A DNA stretch of 59,170 nt from an uncultured Solirubrobacteraceae bacterium (GCA_902806205.1 CADCVR010000064.1:1-59170); one strand, 5' to 3'; positions 1 through 8,919 are shown, numbered from the stretch's first letter. Translations and numbers: made by a program. Notes: generated by a model not told the origin, from the sequence alone.

Positions 1-56
1 GGATCGTCGCGCCGTGGCGTTCGGCGACGGCCCTGCTCGTACCGGGCGTACTTGCG

Positions 57-81
57 GGGCCGTCGCCGGGCGGCACGGCCC
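57..81. terminator. Possible hairpin at the window edge
   Basis: GGGCCGT (57-63) can pair with ACGGCCC (75-81) around an 11-nt GC-rich loop. It lies in the 238 bases before the first gene and could end transcription of a gene outside the window. There is no T-tract and such pairings arise easily in GC-rich DNA. I see no coding signal of my own in bases 1-238. Confidence 0.25.
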
Positions 82-238
82 GGCGAGGCGCCCGGATGCT
101 GCCATGGAACTTCGGAATCGGAGCACTAAGGTGCCACGGCGATGCCCGGCACACGGCGCGACGCGCGCGTTCGTCGGATGCTCTTTGCCGGCGACCTGTT
201 CTGTCCTGCGACACCGCGCGGGAACGAGAGGAGAGACC

Positions 239-880
239 GTGACGACCTGGATCTTCGAGCCCGGCCATACCGAGGCCGCCTTCCGCGCCCGCCACATGAT
301 GGTCACCTGGGTCCGCGGCTTGTTCAAGGACGTCCACGGTCAGCTCGAGTTCGAGCTCGACGACCCCGTCGGGTCGACGTTCGCGGGCGAGATCGACACG
401 ACGAAGGTCTGGACGGGCGAGCCCGAGCGTGACGAGCACCTCCGCAGCCCCGACTTCTTCGACGTCGACCGCTTTCCCACGATCACGTTCGACGGGCGCT
501 TCACCGAACGCACCGGCGACACGCACTTCAAGGCGGTGGCCGACCTCACCGTCCGCGGCAGCACCCGACCGGTCACCCTGGATGTGGCGTACCTCGGCCG
601 CTGGGAGAGCCCGTTCTGGGTGGGCGACGAGAACCGGGGCGAGATGCGCCGGATCGGCTTCGACGCCCGCACGACGATCAACCGCCACGACTTCGGCGTA
701 GCGTGGCAGGACAAGCTGCCGCGGGGCGGCGTGGTGGTCTCCAACGAGATCGAGCTCGTGCTGGACGTCGAGGCGATCCACCTCGGTGACCTCGAGAGCA
801 CGGGAGCGATCTCCTTCTACCGCCGGGACGACCCGCCCGCCGAAGGGCAGGCGGGCAGCCCGGCCGCGGCCGACGTCTGA
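239..880 (+). CDS. YceI family protein
   Basis: A 213-residue protein of the YceI family, a lipocalin-like beta-barrel that binds long isoprenoid or lipid-like ligands. Family signatures are visible: an opening TTWIFEPGHTEAAFRARH segment, the HLRSPDFFDVDRFPTITF stretch around residues 68-85, and the late GFDARTTINRHDFGV motif. No signal peptide is present, so it is probably cytoplasmic, as in many actinobacterial members. I chose the GTG at 239 because a purine-rich GAGAGGAGAG Shine-Dalgarno precedes it and the domain begins at once; the frame is open much further upstream, but that extension has no family similarity. The gene is convergent with the LigD-type gene, with 19 bases between the stops. 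The ligand is unknown. Confidence 0.9.
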   Translation: MTTWIFEPGHTEAAFRARHMMVTWVRGLFKDVHGQLEFELDDPVGSTFAGEIDTTKVWTGEPERDEHLRSPDFFDVDRFPTITFDGRFTERTGDTHFKAVADLTVRGSTRPVTLDVAYLGRWESPFWVGDENRGEMRRIGFDARTTINRHDFGVAWQDKLPRGGVVVSNEIELVLDVEAIHLGDLESTGAISFYRRDDPPAEGQAGSPAAADV

Positions 881-899
881 TCGCGCATGCCTTTGACGA

Positions 900-1955
900 T
901 CAGTCGTCCCGCGCGCGGCTCGGCTGGACGCGCTTCGGCTCGCCGGGCATCTTGGGGTACTCGGGCGGGTAGGGCATGTCGCCCGCACCCTCGGCCTCGT
1001 CGCTCGCGTAGAGATCGAGGAGCGGCTGGAGTGAGTGATGGACGTCGTCGATGGCCTCGTGCAGGTCGCCGCGCTCGGCAAAACGAGCGGGCACGGTGTG
1101 GAGGTTCAGCGCGAAGGGGTCGGCGATCCGGGGCAGCTCGTCCCACTCGACCGGGCAGGACACCGGGGCGCCGGGCTTCGCCCGCAGCGAGTAGGCACTG
1201 GCGATCGTGCGGTCGCGGGCGTTCTGGTTGTAGTCGACGAAGATCCGCTCGCCGCGTTCCTCCTTCCACCACTTCGTCGTGACGCCTTGGGTGCGCCGCT
1301 CGAGCTCGCGGCCGAAGGCGATCGCGGCGCGGCGGACGTCGGTGAACGTCCACCGGGGCTCGATGCGCACGTACATGTGGACGCCGCGATTGCCGCTCGT
1401 CTTCGGGAACGCCGTCATCCCGAGGTCGGCGAAGAGCTCGCGCGAAACGCCGGCGACCCGCACGGCGTCGGCGAAGTCGGTGCCGGGCTGCGGGTCGAGG
1501 TCGATGCGCAGCTCGTCGGGGTGGTCGACGTCGGCGCGCCGCACGGGCCATGGGTGGAAGGTGATCGTCCCCATGTGCGCGGCCCAGACCGGGACCGCGA
1601 TCTCGGTCGGGCAGACCTCGTCGGCGTGGCGGCCGGACGGAAACGAGATGCGCGCCGTCTCGACGTAGCCGGGTGCCCCTCTGGGGATGCGCTTCTGGTA
1701 GAAGGCGTCGCCGCCCCGCTCTCCGCGCTGAGAGAGGGCGATGTCCGGTCGCACCCCCTTCGTCCAGCGCTCGAGCGTCGTCGGCCGCTCGCGCAGCGCC
1801 CGCAGGATGCCGGGGCCGACGGCCGCGTAGTACTGGGCGATCATCCCCTTCGTGACCTCGGCCGTCCGCTCGGTCGCCGGGTAGATGACGCGGTCGGGGC
1901 TCGACACCCGGACGCTCCGGCCGCCGGCCTCGATCTCGACCGCGTCGGACGCCAT
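900..1955 (-). CDS. Stand-alone LigD-type DNA polymerase/primase domain protein
   Basis: A 351-residue archaeo-eukaryotic primase (PrimPol) of the LigD polymerase-domain family, which adds nucleotides, often ribonucleotides, at broken DNA ends or gaps. The catalytic acidic residues are visible: D152 and D154 in IDLDP, and D241 in VDYNQN. SGNRGVHMY at 187-195 carries the conserved His of the fold, and GERGGDAFYQKR lies near residue 80. The ligase and phosphoesterase domains of full LigD are absent, and neither Ku nor a ligase gene lies next to it, so it belongs to the separate-polymerase class common in actinobacteria. Whether it serves end joining or gap-filling repair cannot be told. It has no Shine-Dalgarno but has TAGGCT 9 nt upstream of the ATG, so it is probably leaderless. 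Confidence 0.93.
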   Translation of the reverse strand: MASDAVEIEAGGRSVRVSSPDRVIYPATERTAEVTKGMIAQYYAAVGPGILRALRERPTTLERWTKGVRPDIALSQRGERGGDAFYQKRIPRGAPGYVETARISFPSGRHADEVCPTEIAVPVWAAHMGTITFHPWPVRRADVDHPDELRIDLDPQPGTDFADAVRVAGVSRELFADLGMTAFPKTSGNRGVHMYVRIEPRWTFTDVRRAAIAFGRELERRTQGVTTKWWKEERGERIFVDYNQNARDRTIASAYSLRAKPGAPVSCPVEWDELPRIADPFALNLHTVPARFAERGDLHEAIDDVHHSLQPLLDLYASDEAEGAGDMPYPPEYPKMPGEPKRVQPSRARDD

Positions 1956-1964
1956 CCTGCGAAG

Positions 1965-1970
1965 AGCCTA
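1965..1970 (-). promoter_or_regulatory. Putative -10 (TAGGCT) of the LigD-type gene
   Basis: On the minus strand TAGGCT lies 9 nt before the ATG at 1955 and fits the actinobacterial TAnnnT -10 consensus. Transcription would begin at or next to the start codon. No Shine-Dalgarno is visible. Confidence 0.5.
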
Positions 1971-2015
1971 ATCCGACGCCGCCCGGGGCGTCTTGCGGCT
2001 ACCTTGACTCACACC

Positions 2016-2681
2016 ATGTCCCTGCCCAGCGGCGAGGTCCGTACCCCGGGCGAAGCGTGGCGGATCTTCCGCAGCCGCCGGGCGCCGCGCTGGCTGATCG
2101 GGGCGCTCGCCCTGCTGCTGCTCACCCGGCTTGCTCTGGGGGATCCGAGCTGGCGTGACGCCGCCGCGGTGGGTGCCGTGGCGCTGATCTACCCCTTCGG
2201 CGAGTGGGCGATCCACGTCTACCTGCTCCATCTGCCCCCGGTGCGCTGGCGCGGTCGAGAGGTGGAGCTCCTCACCACCCGTGAGCACCGAGTGCACCAC
2301 GAGTCGCCCAACGACCTGAACCTGGTGCTGCTCGGAGCGAAGGAGGTGGTCGCCCTGCTGGTGATCGCGGTGCCGCTCGTGGCCAGTGTGCTCGTAGTGC
2401 TGCTCCCGGGCCCGTTCCACGGGCGAGCGTGGCTCTCGGCGATCGCCACCGGCGCGGCCCTCGTCCTCCTGTACGAGTGGATCCACTTTCTCATCCACAC
2501 CGCCCACCGCCCGCGCGCGCGGCTCTACCGGGCGGTGTGGCGCTCACATCGCCTGCACCACTTCAAGAACGAGCACTACTGGCACGGCATCACCTCCACG
2601 CTGGCCGACCGGGTCTTGGGGACCGCGCCCGACCACCGAACCGTCGAGCGCTCACCCACCGCCCGCTCGCTTCGGCGCTGA
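2016..2681 (+). CDS. Sterol desaturase / fatty acid hydroxylase family membrane protein
   Basis: A 222-codon integral membrane protein of the fatty acid hydroxylase superfamily, non-haem diiron enzymes that hydroxylate or desaturate lipids. The histidine clusters that hold the iron are visible in order: HRVHHE, HFLIHTAH and HRLHHFKNEHYWHG. Hydrophobic segments near residues 30-45, 55-75, 110-135 and 145-165 supply the membrane part. I chose the ATG at 2016; the open frame begins much further upstream only because it runs through the antisense of the LigD-type gene. It is divergent from that gene with about 60 bases between the starts. The substrate cannot be deduced; a carotenoid or fatty acid is possible. 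Confidence 0.85.
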   Translation: MSLPSGEVRTPGEAWRIFRSRRAPRWLIGALALLLLTRLALGDPSWRDAAAVGAVALIYPFGEWAIHVYLLHLPPVRWRGREVELLTTREHRVHHESPNDLNLVLLGAKEVVALLVIAVPLVASVLVVLLPGPFHGRAWLSAIATGAALVLLYEWIHFLIHTAHRPRARLYRAVWRSHRLHHFKNEHYWHGITSTLADRVLGTAPDHRTVERSPTARSLRR

Positions 2682-2744
2682 TCTTCCCGCTCGGCTCAGG
2701 GGTGGAGGTGCAGGCCGACCCGGTCTTCGTCTTCACCCTGACCA

Positions 2745-3177
2745 AGGTGACGGCGGAGTGCTTCCGCGAGGCGGTGGGCATCGAGCAGCTGCGCATCGCC
2801 CGGGACTTCTACGCACTGCTGCACCTGCCGATGATCGCCGGCACCGTGCTCTACGCGCTGGGCGTCAAGAAGGTGCTCGAGCACACCGGCGACCCGTTGA
2901 GGACATGCCGGCAGTCGCGCTGTGCGGCGGGGTGGTCCTCTACGCCCTGGCCCACGTCCCCTTTCGGCGGCGCAACACTCAGAGCTTCTCGGTACCCCGC
3001 CTGCTCGCCGGTCTCGCGTGCCTCGCGGTCATCCCCCTCGCCCTGCAAGCTGCAGCACTCGTCGCGCTCGCCGCCCTGGCGCTGATCTGGATCACGCTGA
3101 TCGCCTACGAGACGATCAGGCTCGCGGCATATCGCCAGGAGGTGCGGAGCGGTCGCACCCACGGTGCTCCTCCTTGA
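2745..3177 (+). pseudogene. LtrA (low temperature requirement A) C-terminal remnant, frameshifted
   Basis: A remnant of the LtrA family of multi-spanning membrane proteins, normally about 370-400 residues. Only the C-terminal third is left. One frame reads IARDFYALLHLPMIAGTVL and LGVKKVLEHTGDPL up to about 2895; the reading then continues in the next frame with VEDMPAVALCGGVVLYALAH and LAAYRQEVRSGRTHGAPP to a stop at 3177. The break is a single-base shift near 2895-2900. The N-terminal two thirds are missing: similarity starts within 70 bases of the upstream stop codon. Both truncation and frameshift argue that it is dead. What removed the 5' end is not visible, since no transposon remnant is seen. 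Confidence 0.8.
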
Positions 3178-3228
3178 CGTTCACCGATCGAGCAGGGCCG
3201 ACGCCCGATCACCCGGTGCCCGAGACGC

Positions 3229-3618
3229 TCAGACGTCGTAGGTCGTCAGCTCGATCTGGTGGCCGTCGGGGTCGCGCAGGTACAGCGAGTGGCTGATCCC
3301 GTGGTCGGAGAAGTGCGTGGCCAAGCCGGCCTGGGAAAGTGCCTCTCGAGCGGCCTCGAAACCGTGCCGGTCCACCCGGAAGGCGACGTGGAGCACCCTG
3401 ATGGCCGGCGGCTCGGCGTCGTCGGGAACCGAGGAAGGGTGCAACTCCCTCGGGAACAGCGCGATCCCAGTCCCGGCGGCAGACATCATCACCGGTACGT
3501 CCCACTCCGTGTGGGTGCGCTCGAGGCCGAGCACCTGCTCGTAGAAGCCTCGCGCGCGCTCGACGTCGGACACCGCGATGGCGACATGGTCGAGGCCCTG
3601 GTTGTTGAAGCGCGGCAT
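3229..3618 (-). CDS. VOC family (glyoxalase/bleomycin-resistance-like) protein
   Basis: A 129-residue vicinal-oxygen-chelate protein. It has the typical opening LDHVAIAVSDVERARGFYEQ, a central beta-alpha repeat, and the closing SLYLRDPDGHQIEL, in which the final Glu is usually a metal ligand. Family members are metal-dependent lyases, dioxygenases or binding proteins; the substrate cannot be told. Its ATG overlaps the stop codon of the broken LysE gene upstream in a TGATG arrangement, so the two were once translationally coupled. Decay of the upstream gene may now affect its translation. Confidence 0.88.
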   Translation of the reverse strand: MPRFNNQGLDHVAIAVSDVERARGFYEQVLGLERTHTEWDVPVMMSAAGTGIALFPRELHPSSVPDDAEPPAIRVLHVAFRVDRHGFEAAREALSQAGLATHFSDHGISHSLYLRDPDGHQIELTTYDV

Positions 3619-4095
3619 CAGCCTCCGCGCCGGTCACCGCTCAGGGCCGCCCCCGCGCCGAGCGCGATGTAGACGGTTCCGGTGGCGCGGCACCGGCGGC
3701 TTGCGACGCGCGGGCGGGCGGGCAGCCGGGCGCCGATCGCGCTGGTCCCGAGCGCGTACAGGCAGTCGATCGCCAGGCCGAGCACCGCCATGAGTCCGCC
3801 CAGCACGAGGATCTGGAGCGCGACGGGACCGGTTGCGGGATCGACGAACTGCGGCATCAAGGCGACCAAGAAGCTCGCCACCTTGCGGTTCAGGACCTGG
3901 ACGAGGAGCCCCTGTCGAAACGCATCGGCCGTCGAGACCGGCTCGGCACCGGGCCCCGCCTCGTCCAGCGCGGCCGCCCCGAGGAGCGTCCGGATGCCCA
4001 GGTAGCGCAAGTACGCGGCGTAAGTTCGGCCCGGGGATGGCGATCAGTGCCAGCGCGGCGAGCGAGAAGACCAGGAGGGTGGAGGATTCCGGCAT
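3618..4095 (-). pseudogene. LysE/RhtB family exporter, internally deleted
   Basis: A broken amino-acid exporter of the LysE/RhtB family. It starts normally with MPESSTLLVFSLAALALIAI and the PGPN signature, then jumps in a different frame to AAYLRYLGIRTLLG, the region that normally lies about 45-50 residues further on. The rest (AFRQGLLVQVLNRKVASFLV, MPQFVDPATGPVALQIL, VYIALGAGAALSG) is recognisable to the end. The junction near 4015-4030 therefore lacks most of the first and second membrane segments and also shifts the frame. An intact paralogue with the same start lies at 32096-32722. The stop overlaps the start of the VOC gene. Confidence 0.8.
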
Positions 4096-4320
4096 CCGGT
4101 GAGGTCACGTTACGGGTTCGCTCAACACGTCTGGGCGAAACGCCCCTCCGTGGGTGCGAGCGGGGGCATCCGCTCCCACTTCACGATGGTCAGCGGGATC
4201 CGGCAACGAGGCGTCGGGCCAGCCAATGTCATGGCGCTGCGGCCCCTTCGTCACCAAGTGGAGATCCGGTCGGGCTCGGCTTGCCGCGTCCGAGCGGCCG
4301 AGCGCGGTGTGTTCGGCGCC

Positions 4321-5175
4321 TCAGGGCGCGCGGCGGAGCACTGCGAGCACGGGGGCGATCCGCTGCTCGGCGATGTTGCGCCCGAGGCTCGCCATCCGCT
4401 CGTCGCGGTCGGGCATGATCAGTCCGAGTTCCACGGGTGGGTTCGGATCCGCAGGCGCGCTCGTCAGCTCGGCGACGGCCGGCGCGACCGCGGTCGCTCC
4501 GACCTCCCAGACCTCAGCGGCGAACCCCGGGTGCTCGAGCACCGTGCGAAGCGCATCGGGCGCAAGGAGGTGGCTCTCGGCCGGCCCGTCCGCCCAGGGA
4601 ACCGGGAAGAACGGATCGCCTCCGGGACCCGCGACGGTCTCGGCGAGCGCCCAGCGGCCGCCGGGCGCGAGCATGCGGTGCGCTTCTGCTGCGAGCGGCG
4701 CCACGTCGGCGACGTTCGGCAGGACCGCCTGGGTCCAGACGAGGTCGAAGGTCCCGTCCGCGAACGGGAGCGCGTCGCCGTGCGCTTCGACGATCTCGAT
4801 CGCGTCCTCCAGGCCGGTAGCGGCATCGAGTTCCGCGGCGAGGCGGCGAAAACGCGCGACCGGCTCGATCGTGGTCACGCGGGCGCCGAAGCGTGCTGCC
4901 AGCACACGGGCCGGCCCGCCGATCCCGGCGCCGAGGTCGAGCACGCGCTCGGCGGGCCGCAGGTCGGCGAGCTTCGCGAGAGCCACCGTTCCGGCCAGGC
5001 CGAGCGCGTGGCACTGATCCATGGCGACGAGGTCGTTCACGCGTAGCCGCCCAGGGTCCAATCCCGCCTTGCGGAGAGCGTCGCGGACGCGGCCCGTGAG
5101 GTCGGGTCCGTCGTAGTAGGAAGTCAGTTGCGTGGACATGCCGGGCAGCATCGCCACGCAGCGGGCGCTTCGCAT
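4321..5175 (-). CDS. Class I SAM-dependent methyltransferase
   Basis: A 284-residue methyltransferase of the UbiE/CcoQ-like class I fold. Motif I is VLDLGAGIGGPARVLA, followed by the acidic end of strand 2 (VTTIEP), motif II/III around ALPFADGTFDLVWTQAVL, and LAPGGRWALAE. The substrate is unknown. The first ATG at 5175 overlaps the stop of the LAL regulator (TGATG), so the two genes are probably translationally coupled; internal ATGs at 5151 and 5139 are alternatives that lose only a few residues before the conserved MSTQLTSYYDGPDL region. The coupling suggests that the enzyme acts in the response governed by that regulator. Confidence 0.9.
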   Translation of the reverse strand: MRSARCVAMLPGMSTQLTSYYDGPDLTGRVRDALRKAGLDPGRLRVNDLVAMDQCHALGLAGTVALAKLADLRPAERVLDLGAGIGGPARVLAARFGARVTTIEPVARFRRLAAELDAATGLEDAIEIVEAHGDALPFADGTFDLVWTQAVLPNVADVAPLAAEAHRMLAPGGRWALAETVAGPGGDPFFPVPWADGPAESHLLAPDALRTVLEHPGFAAEVWEVGATAVAPAVAELTSAPADPNPPVELGLIMPDRDERMASLGRNIAEQRIAPVLAVLRRAP

Positions 5176-7967
5176 CAGGGGGCGCCGGTGATCTTTTCGG
5201 CGAGCGCCCCGCGCAGCTGCGTCCGCGCGTTGACGCCCAGCTTCTGAAACGCGTGGCGCAGGTGCGTTTCCACGGTGGCGACGGTGACGTAGAGCGCGGC
5301 GGCGATCTGCCGGTTCGTCCGTCCCTCGGCGGCCAGCTCGGCGACGCGCCGCTCGCTCGGCGTCAGCGCGTCCGTGCCGGTACGCACCAGGCGTCGCGGG
5401 CGCGCGCCTGCCGCGCGCAGCTCCGTGCGCGCGTGCTCGGCCAGCCCCGCCGCACCGCATCGGTGCGCAAGCTCCATCCCCCGCTCGAGCGGCTCGCGCG
5501 CGGCGCTGCGCTCGCGGCCGCGGCGTCGCGCGGCGCCCAGCTCGACGAGCGAGCGGGCGTGCTCGAGCCGTGCGAGGCCGCCGTCGAGCGCGTCGACCGA
5601 CGCCTCGAGCGCCGCGAGGTCGACGGGTTCGGCCACAAGGCCCGTCCCGCGCAGCGCGATGCCGAGCACCTCGCGACCACCCCAGAGGCGAGCAGCGGCG
5701 AGCTCCTCCGCCGCGAGCCGCCGCGCGTGGTCCCCGTCGCCACGCGTGGCGAGCAGCCGGGCAGCCCTGGAGCGCCACGGCGGCACGGGGCGCTCCAGGC
5801 CCCACCCTCGCAGGCGGCGGCCGAGCTCGAGGAGACCGCTGACCGCCTTCTCGTCGCGGTGCTCGGCCTCGGCGACGCGCGCCCGCGCGAGGAGCCTGAC
5901 GTTGTCGAGCATGCGCTCGGGCACCGGCCCCGGTGGGTCGCACGTGGCAAGCAGCACCGCGGCCTCGCCGACCCGGCCCGCCTCTACCAGGACGAGCGCG
6001 AGCTCGGCGCCGACGATCCGATCGAAGCCGAGCTGCATCTCGACGGCCGCAGCGTAGGCCTCGCGCAGCCGCCGCTCCGCCGCCTGCAGGTCGCCACGCA
6101 GGCGCAGGCACATGCCGAGGATGTTCGAGGCCTGCGTCCACGCAACCGGCAGGCCGAGTTCGCCCAGTTCCTCGAAGATCCGCGCCAGCCACGCCTCGGC
6201 CTCGTCGAGCTCGTACGCGTTGATCAGGTTGACCGCGGTCCCGCCCAGGGCGGCGCGCGGCAGCAGCCCGTCGGGCGCGGCACGCTGCACGACCCGGGCG
6301 GCGGCGGCAAGCTCCGCAGCGGTGGCGTGAGGTCGGTTCAGGGCATCGATGGCCATCGCGTAGCGCTCGCCGGGCGTTGCGCCCGCCAATCCGGCGACTG
6401 TCGCGGCCAGGCGCCCCTGGGCATCGGAGTCCCCCGGTCCGGGCGCGTAGCGCTCGCAGACGGCGAGCATCGCCAACACCTGCAGTGCCAGTTCCTCGCC
6501 GGGCTCCCCGCGCAGCGCATCTCGCAGGATCGCCGCCGCCTCGCGATGCTCTTGCGCGCTCGCCAGCGCTTCGCCGAGCTCGAGTGCCAACCGAGCGCGC
6601 GCGACAGGCTCGGCCTCGCCGCGAAGCACCTCACGCATCCGTACCGCGCCGGCGGGCTCCCCCGCTGCGACCTCCGCCCGCGCGAGGTCCAGCCGCAGGC
6701 CGGCGTCTGCGCAACGCCCGGCCAGTGCATGGCGCAGCAGCGTGGCGGCGACGTCGGGAGCGCTGCGACGCCGGGCATCCGCCGCGGCGCGTCGCAGCAC
6801 GCGCGTCGTCCACTCGTCCCCGTTGGCCTCTGCAGCGAGAAGCTGTGCGGCGACGAGCCCGATGTCGGCGGCGCGGGCGTCGAGCACGCGGGCGGCGCGC
6901 AGATGCAGCGCCGTGCGCTCCGCCGCGGGGACGCCGGCGAGCGCGGCTACGCGCAGGAGGTCGTGGCGCCACGCGAGCGGCACGGCGTCGGCGAGCAGCG
7001 CCACGGCGGCGAGCTCCCCCGCCGCGGCCGCTGCGTCATCCTCGCGGAGGCCGGCCAGAGCGGCAGCGTCGCCAAGCCGGGCCTTCTCGCCGAAGATCGC
7101 GGTTGCCCGCGCCAGGCGCCGCGCCGCCTCGGAGACCGCGGCAAGACGCAGCGTCACCGAGCGCGTGACGGCCTCCGGCGCCAGGCGTCCGACCTGTAGC
7201 GCCGTGGCCGCGTCGTCTGCCGCCGGCGCGGCGGCGAGCGCGCGGGCGAGTTCGACGACGAGCAGCGGCGTGCCGCCCGTGGCGCTCAGGCACGCGTCGC
7301 GCAGCGCGGCCCCCACCTCGCGTCCCAGGCCTCCGCGCAGCACGACACCCACGGCCTCTGCGCTGAGCGCCGGTGGACGCACGCGGCGCACGGGCGCCGC
7401 GTCGAGCAGCCGGGCGACGAGCTCTGGTGCCTCGCCGCCGCGGACGCCGACGATCAGCGCGATCGACAGCGCCTCGACCCGCCGGGAGAGATAGAGCAGG
7501 AAGCGCACGGAGGCCGCGTCCGCCCAGTGTGCGTCGTCCACCAGCAGCGCCCGGGGAGCGCGCGCCGCAAGCGCAGCCGTCAGCGCATAGAGGCCGTGCA
7601 CCACGGCGCCGGTGTCCTCGGCGCCGCCGGGCCCTCCCGCCGCATCCCCCAGCACGCGCGCGACGGCCGCGCCGGCACCCTCCAGCGCGGCGTCAAGGCC
7701 CTCGACCGCGGGGTCGAGCAAACTTCGCACGACGCCATAGGGAACGCCCTGCTCGAGTTCGTGCGCCCGCGCGCCGGACACGACGACGCTCAGACGCGCT
7801 GCGGCGACCGCCGCGTCCTCGAGCAGCCAGGTCTTGCCGATGCCGGGCGGCCCCTCGACGAGCACGACCGCCCCGCTCCCGCGCACCGCCGCAACCAGCG
7901 CAGCGCGCAACTCCCCGCGCTCGGCCTCGCGCTCGAGCAGGCCAACAATGGGCTCCTCGCCAGCCAC
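5175..7967 (-). CDS. LuxR-family LAL-type transcriptional regulator with N-terminal ATPase
   Basis: A 930-residue large ATP-binding LuxR (LAL) regulator. Residues 39-46 form the Walker A motif GPPGIGKT and about 140-146 the Walker B ALLVDDAH. The long middle section is Ala/Leu/Arg-rich and helical, as expected for tetratricopeptide-like sensor repeats. The C-terminus carries a LuxR helix-turn-helix with LTPSERRVAELAAEGRTN, QIAAALYVTVATVETHL and FQKLGVNARTQL. Such proteins are signal-integrating activators, often of nearby operons, here most obviously the overlapping methyltransferase gene. The inducing ligand is unknown. TAGGGT 6 nt before the GTG suggests a leaderless transcript. Confidence 0.93.
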   Translation of the reverse strand: MAGEEPIVGLLEREAERGELRAALVAAVRGSGAVVLVEGPPGIGKTWLLEDAAVAAARLSVVVSGARAHELEQGVPYGVVRSLLDPAVEGLDAALEGAGAAVARVLGDAAGGPGGAEDTGAVVHGLYALTAALAARAPRALLVDDAHWADAASVRFLLYLSRRVEALSIALIVGVRGGEAPELVARLLDAAPVRRVRPPALSAEAVGVVLRGGLGREVGAALRDACLSATGGTPLLVVELARALAAAPAADDAATALQVGRLAPEAVTRSVTLRLAAVSEAARRLARATAIFGEKARLGDAAALAGLREDDAAAAAGELAAVALLADAVPLAWRHDLLRVAALAGVPAAERTALHLRAARVLDARAADIGLVAAQLLAAEANGDEWTTRVLRRAAADARRRSAPDVAATLLRHALAGRCADAGLRLDLARAEVAAGEPAGAVRMREVLRGEAEPVARARLALELGEALASAQEHREAAAILRDALRGEPGEELALQVLAMLAVCERYAPGPGDSDAQGRLAATVAGLAGATPGERYAMAIDALNRPHATAAELAAAARVVQRAAPDGLLPRAALGGTAVNLINAYELDEAEAWLARIFEELGELGLPVAWTQASNILGMCLRLRGDLQAAERRLREAYAAAVEMQLGFDRIVGAELALVLVEAGRVGEAAVLLATCDPPGPVPERMLDNVRLLARARVAEAEHRDEKAVSGLLELGRRLRGWGLERPVPPWRSRAARLLATRGDGDHARRLAAEELAAARLWGGREVLGIALRGTGLVAEPVDLAALEASVDALDGGLARLEHARSLVELGAARRRGRERSAAREPLERGMELAHRCGAAGLAEHARTELRAAGARPRRLVRTGTDALTPSERRVAELAAEGRTNRQIAAALYVTVATVETHLRHAFQKLGVNARTQLRGALAEKITGAP

Positions 7968-8499
7968 GACGTGACCCTATCGGCCTGCCCTTCGGCGGTT
8001 GCCCGTCGAAGTCGGCCCGGCTTTAGTCACCCCGATCAGAATGCTCATCGCTTGGCCGCCGCAACCGATCCGGACATCGCCTGGATGGCCCGGCGCGGGC
8101 GCGGTGGAGTTGGGCGTCGAGGTAGTGATGCATCCGCGCGTTGGCGCACCAGCCCTCGAGGTTGGCTCGGTCGACGGCGTGCAGGCCGTGGCGCGCAGCA
8201 CGTTTCATCGTCAACAACACGTCGAGCATCTCGTCTTGGTTCGAAAGGCGCTGCGAGATCGCTGCGAGGCGGCGCTGTGGTCTTGCTCGGCGCGCGTCCA
8301 CAGCAGTGGCGCGAGCGGACTAAGAAGCTGCTTTCAGAAGGGCGGGACGGGTCGGTGGACCTAGGACAGTCAGCGACGCAACTTGCGCACGAAAACCGGC
8401 AACCGCTTCGAAGCTCATCTGATCAGCGGATAGATCCAACACGACGCTCTGATTGGTTTTGACCGATGACTTCCGGTCCATTGCGAGGTCTGCACGAGC
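7968..8499. other. Gene-poor stretch, no confident gene
   Basis: About 530 bases without a gene that I can defend. A minus-strand open frame (8023-8301, 92 codons) reads like helical protein with HAVDRANLEGWCANARMHHY and could be a remnant, but I recognise no family and it has no start signal. TAGGGT at 7974-7979 (minus strand) is the likely -10 of the LAL regulator. No tRNA or clear hairpin is visible. Confidence 0.4.
7974..7979 (-). promoter_or_regulatory. Putative -10 (TAGGGT) of the LAL regulator
   Basis: TAGGGT on the minus strand ends 6 nt before the GTG at 7967; there is no Shine-Dalgarno. This fits a leaderless transcript. Confidence 0.4.
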
Positions 8500-8919
8500 A
8501 TGACTCAGAGCGAACTGCGCATCGGGCAAGTGGCGACGATCATGGTTCCGGTGACGGACCAAGACGCCGCCCTCGCCTTCTACGTCGAGATTCTCGGGAT
8601 GGAGAAAGTCAACGACTTCACCTACGCGACCGGGGAGCGTTGGCTGGAAGTGTCGCCGGTCAAGGGCAGCTCGAACCTCTGCCTGGTCAATAGCCGGCCT
8701 GAGCGGCCGGCGGGGATCGAGACGGGTGTCGTCCTCTTCAGCACCCACGTCCTTGCCGACCTAGACGCCCTCCGCGCCCAAGGGCTCGATGTGGACGAGC
8801 ACCCACTGCCCGAGGGCGAGGTCACCTGGTGGAGCGGCGCTCCACTGGCCGGCGTCCCAACGCAGTTTCGCTTGCGCGATCCAGACGGCAACTCCTTCCT
8901 GATCGTCGCCGCGCCATGA
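8500..8919 (+). CDS. VOC family protein
   Basis: A 139-residue vicinal-oxygen-chelate protein of the single-domain type. It reads QVATIMVPVTDQDAALAFYV at the start, LGMEKVNDF in the first module and FRLRDPDGNSFLIV at the end, the usual closing motif. There are no close neighbours in the same direction: decayed DNA lies on both sides. The function within the superfamily (isomerase, lyase, resistance or binding protein) cannot be judged. It is not a close copy of the VOC protein at 3229-3618. Confidence 0.87.
   Translation: MTQSELRIGQVATIMVPVTDQDAALAFYVEILGMEKVNDFTYATGERWLEVSPVKGSSNLCLVNSRPERPAGIETGVVLFSTHVLADLDALRAQGLDVDEHPLPEGEVTWWSGAPLAGVPTQFRLRDPDGNSFLIVAAP

Noticed and set aside
900-1955. 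Complete NHEJ operon
   Set aside because: Ku and ligase genes are not in the window next to it.
4321-6192. 623-codon minus-strand open frame joining the methyltransferase with a long Arg/Ala-rich N-terminal part
   Set aside because: The first 340 codons are the antisense-like shifted frame of the LAL regulator; the methyltransferase starts at its own overlapping ATG.
8023-8301. 92-codon minus-strand frame as a gene
   Set aside because: No start signal, no family similarity, and it lies in a decayed region.
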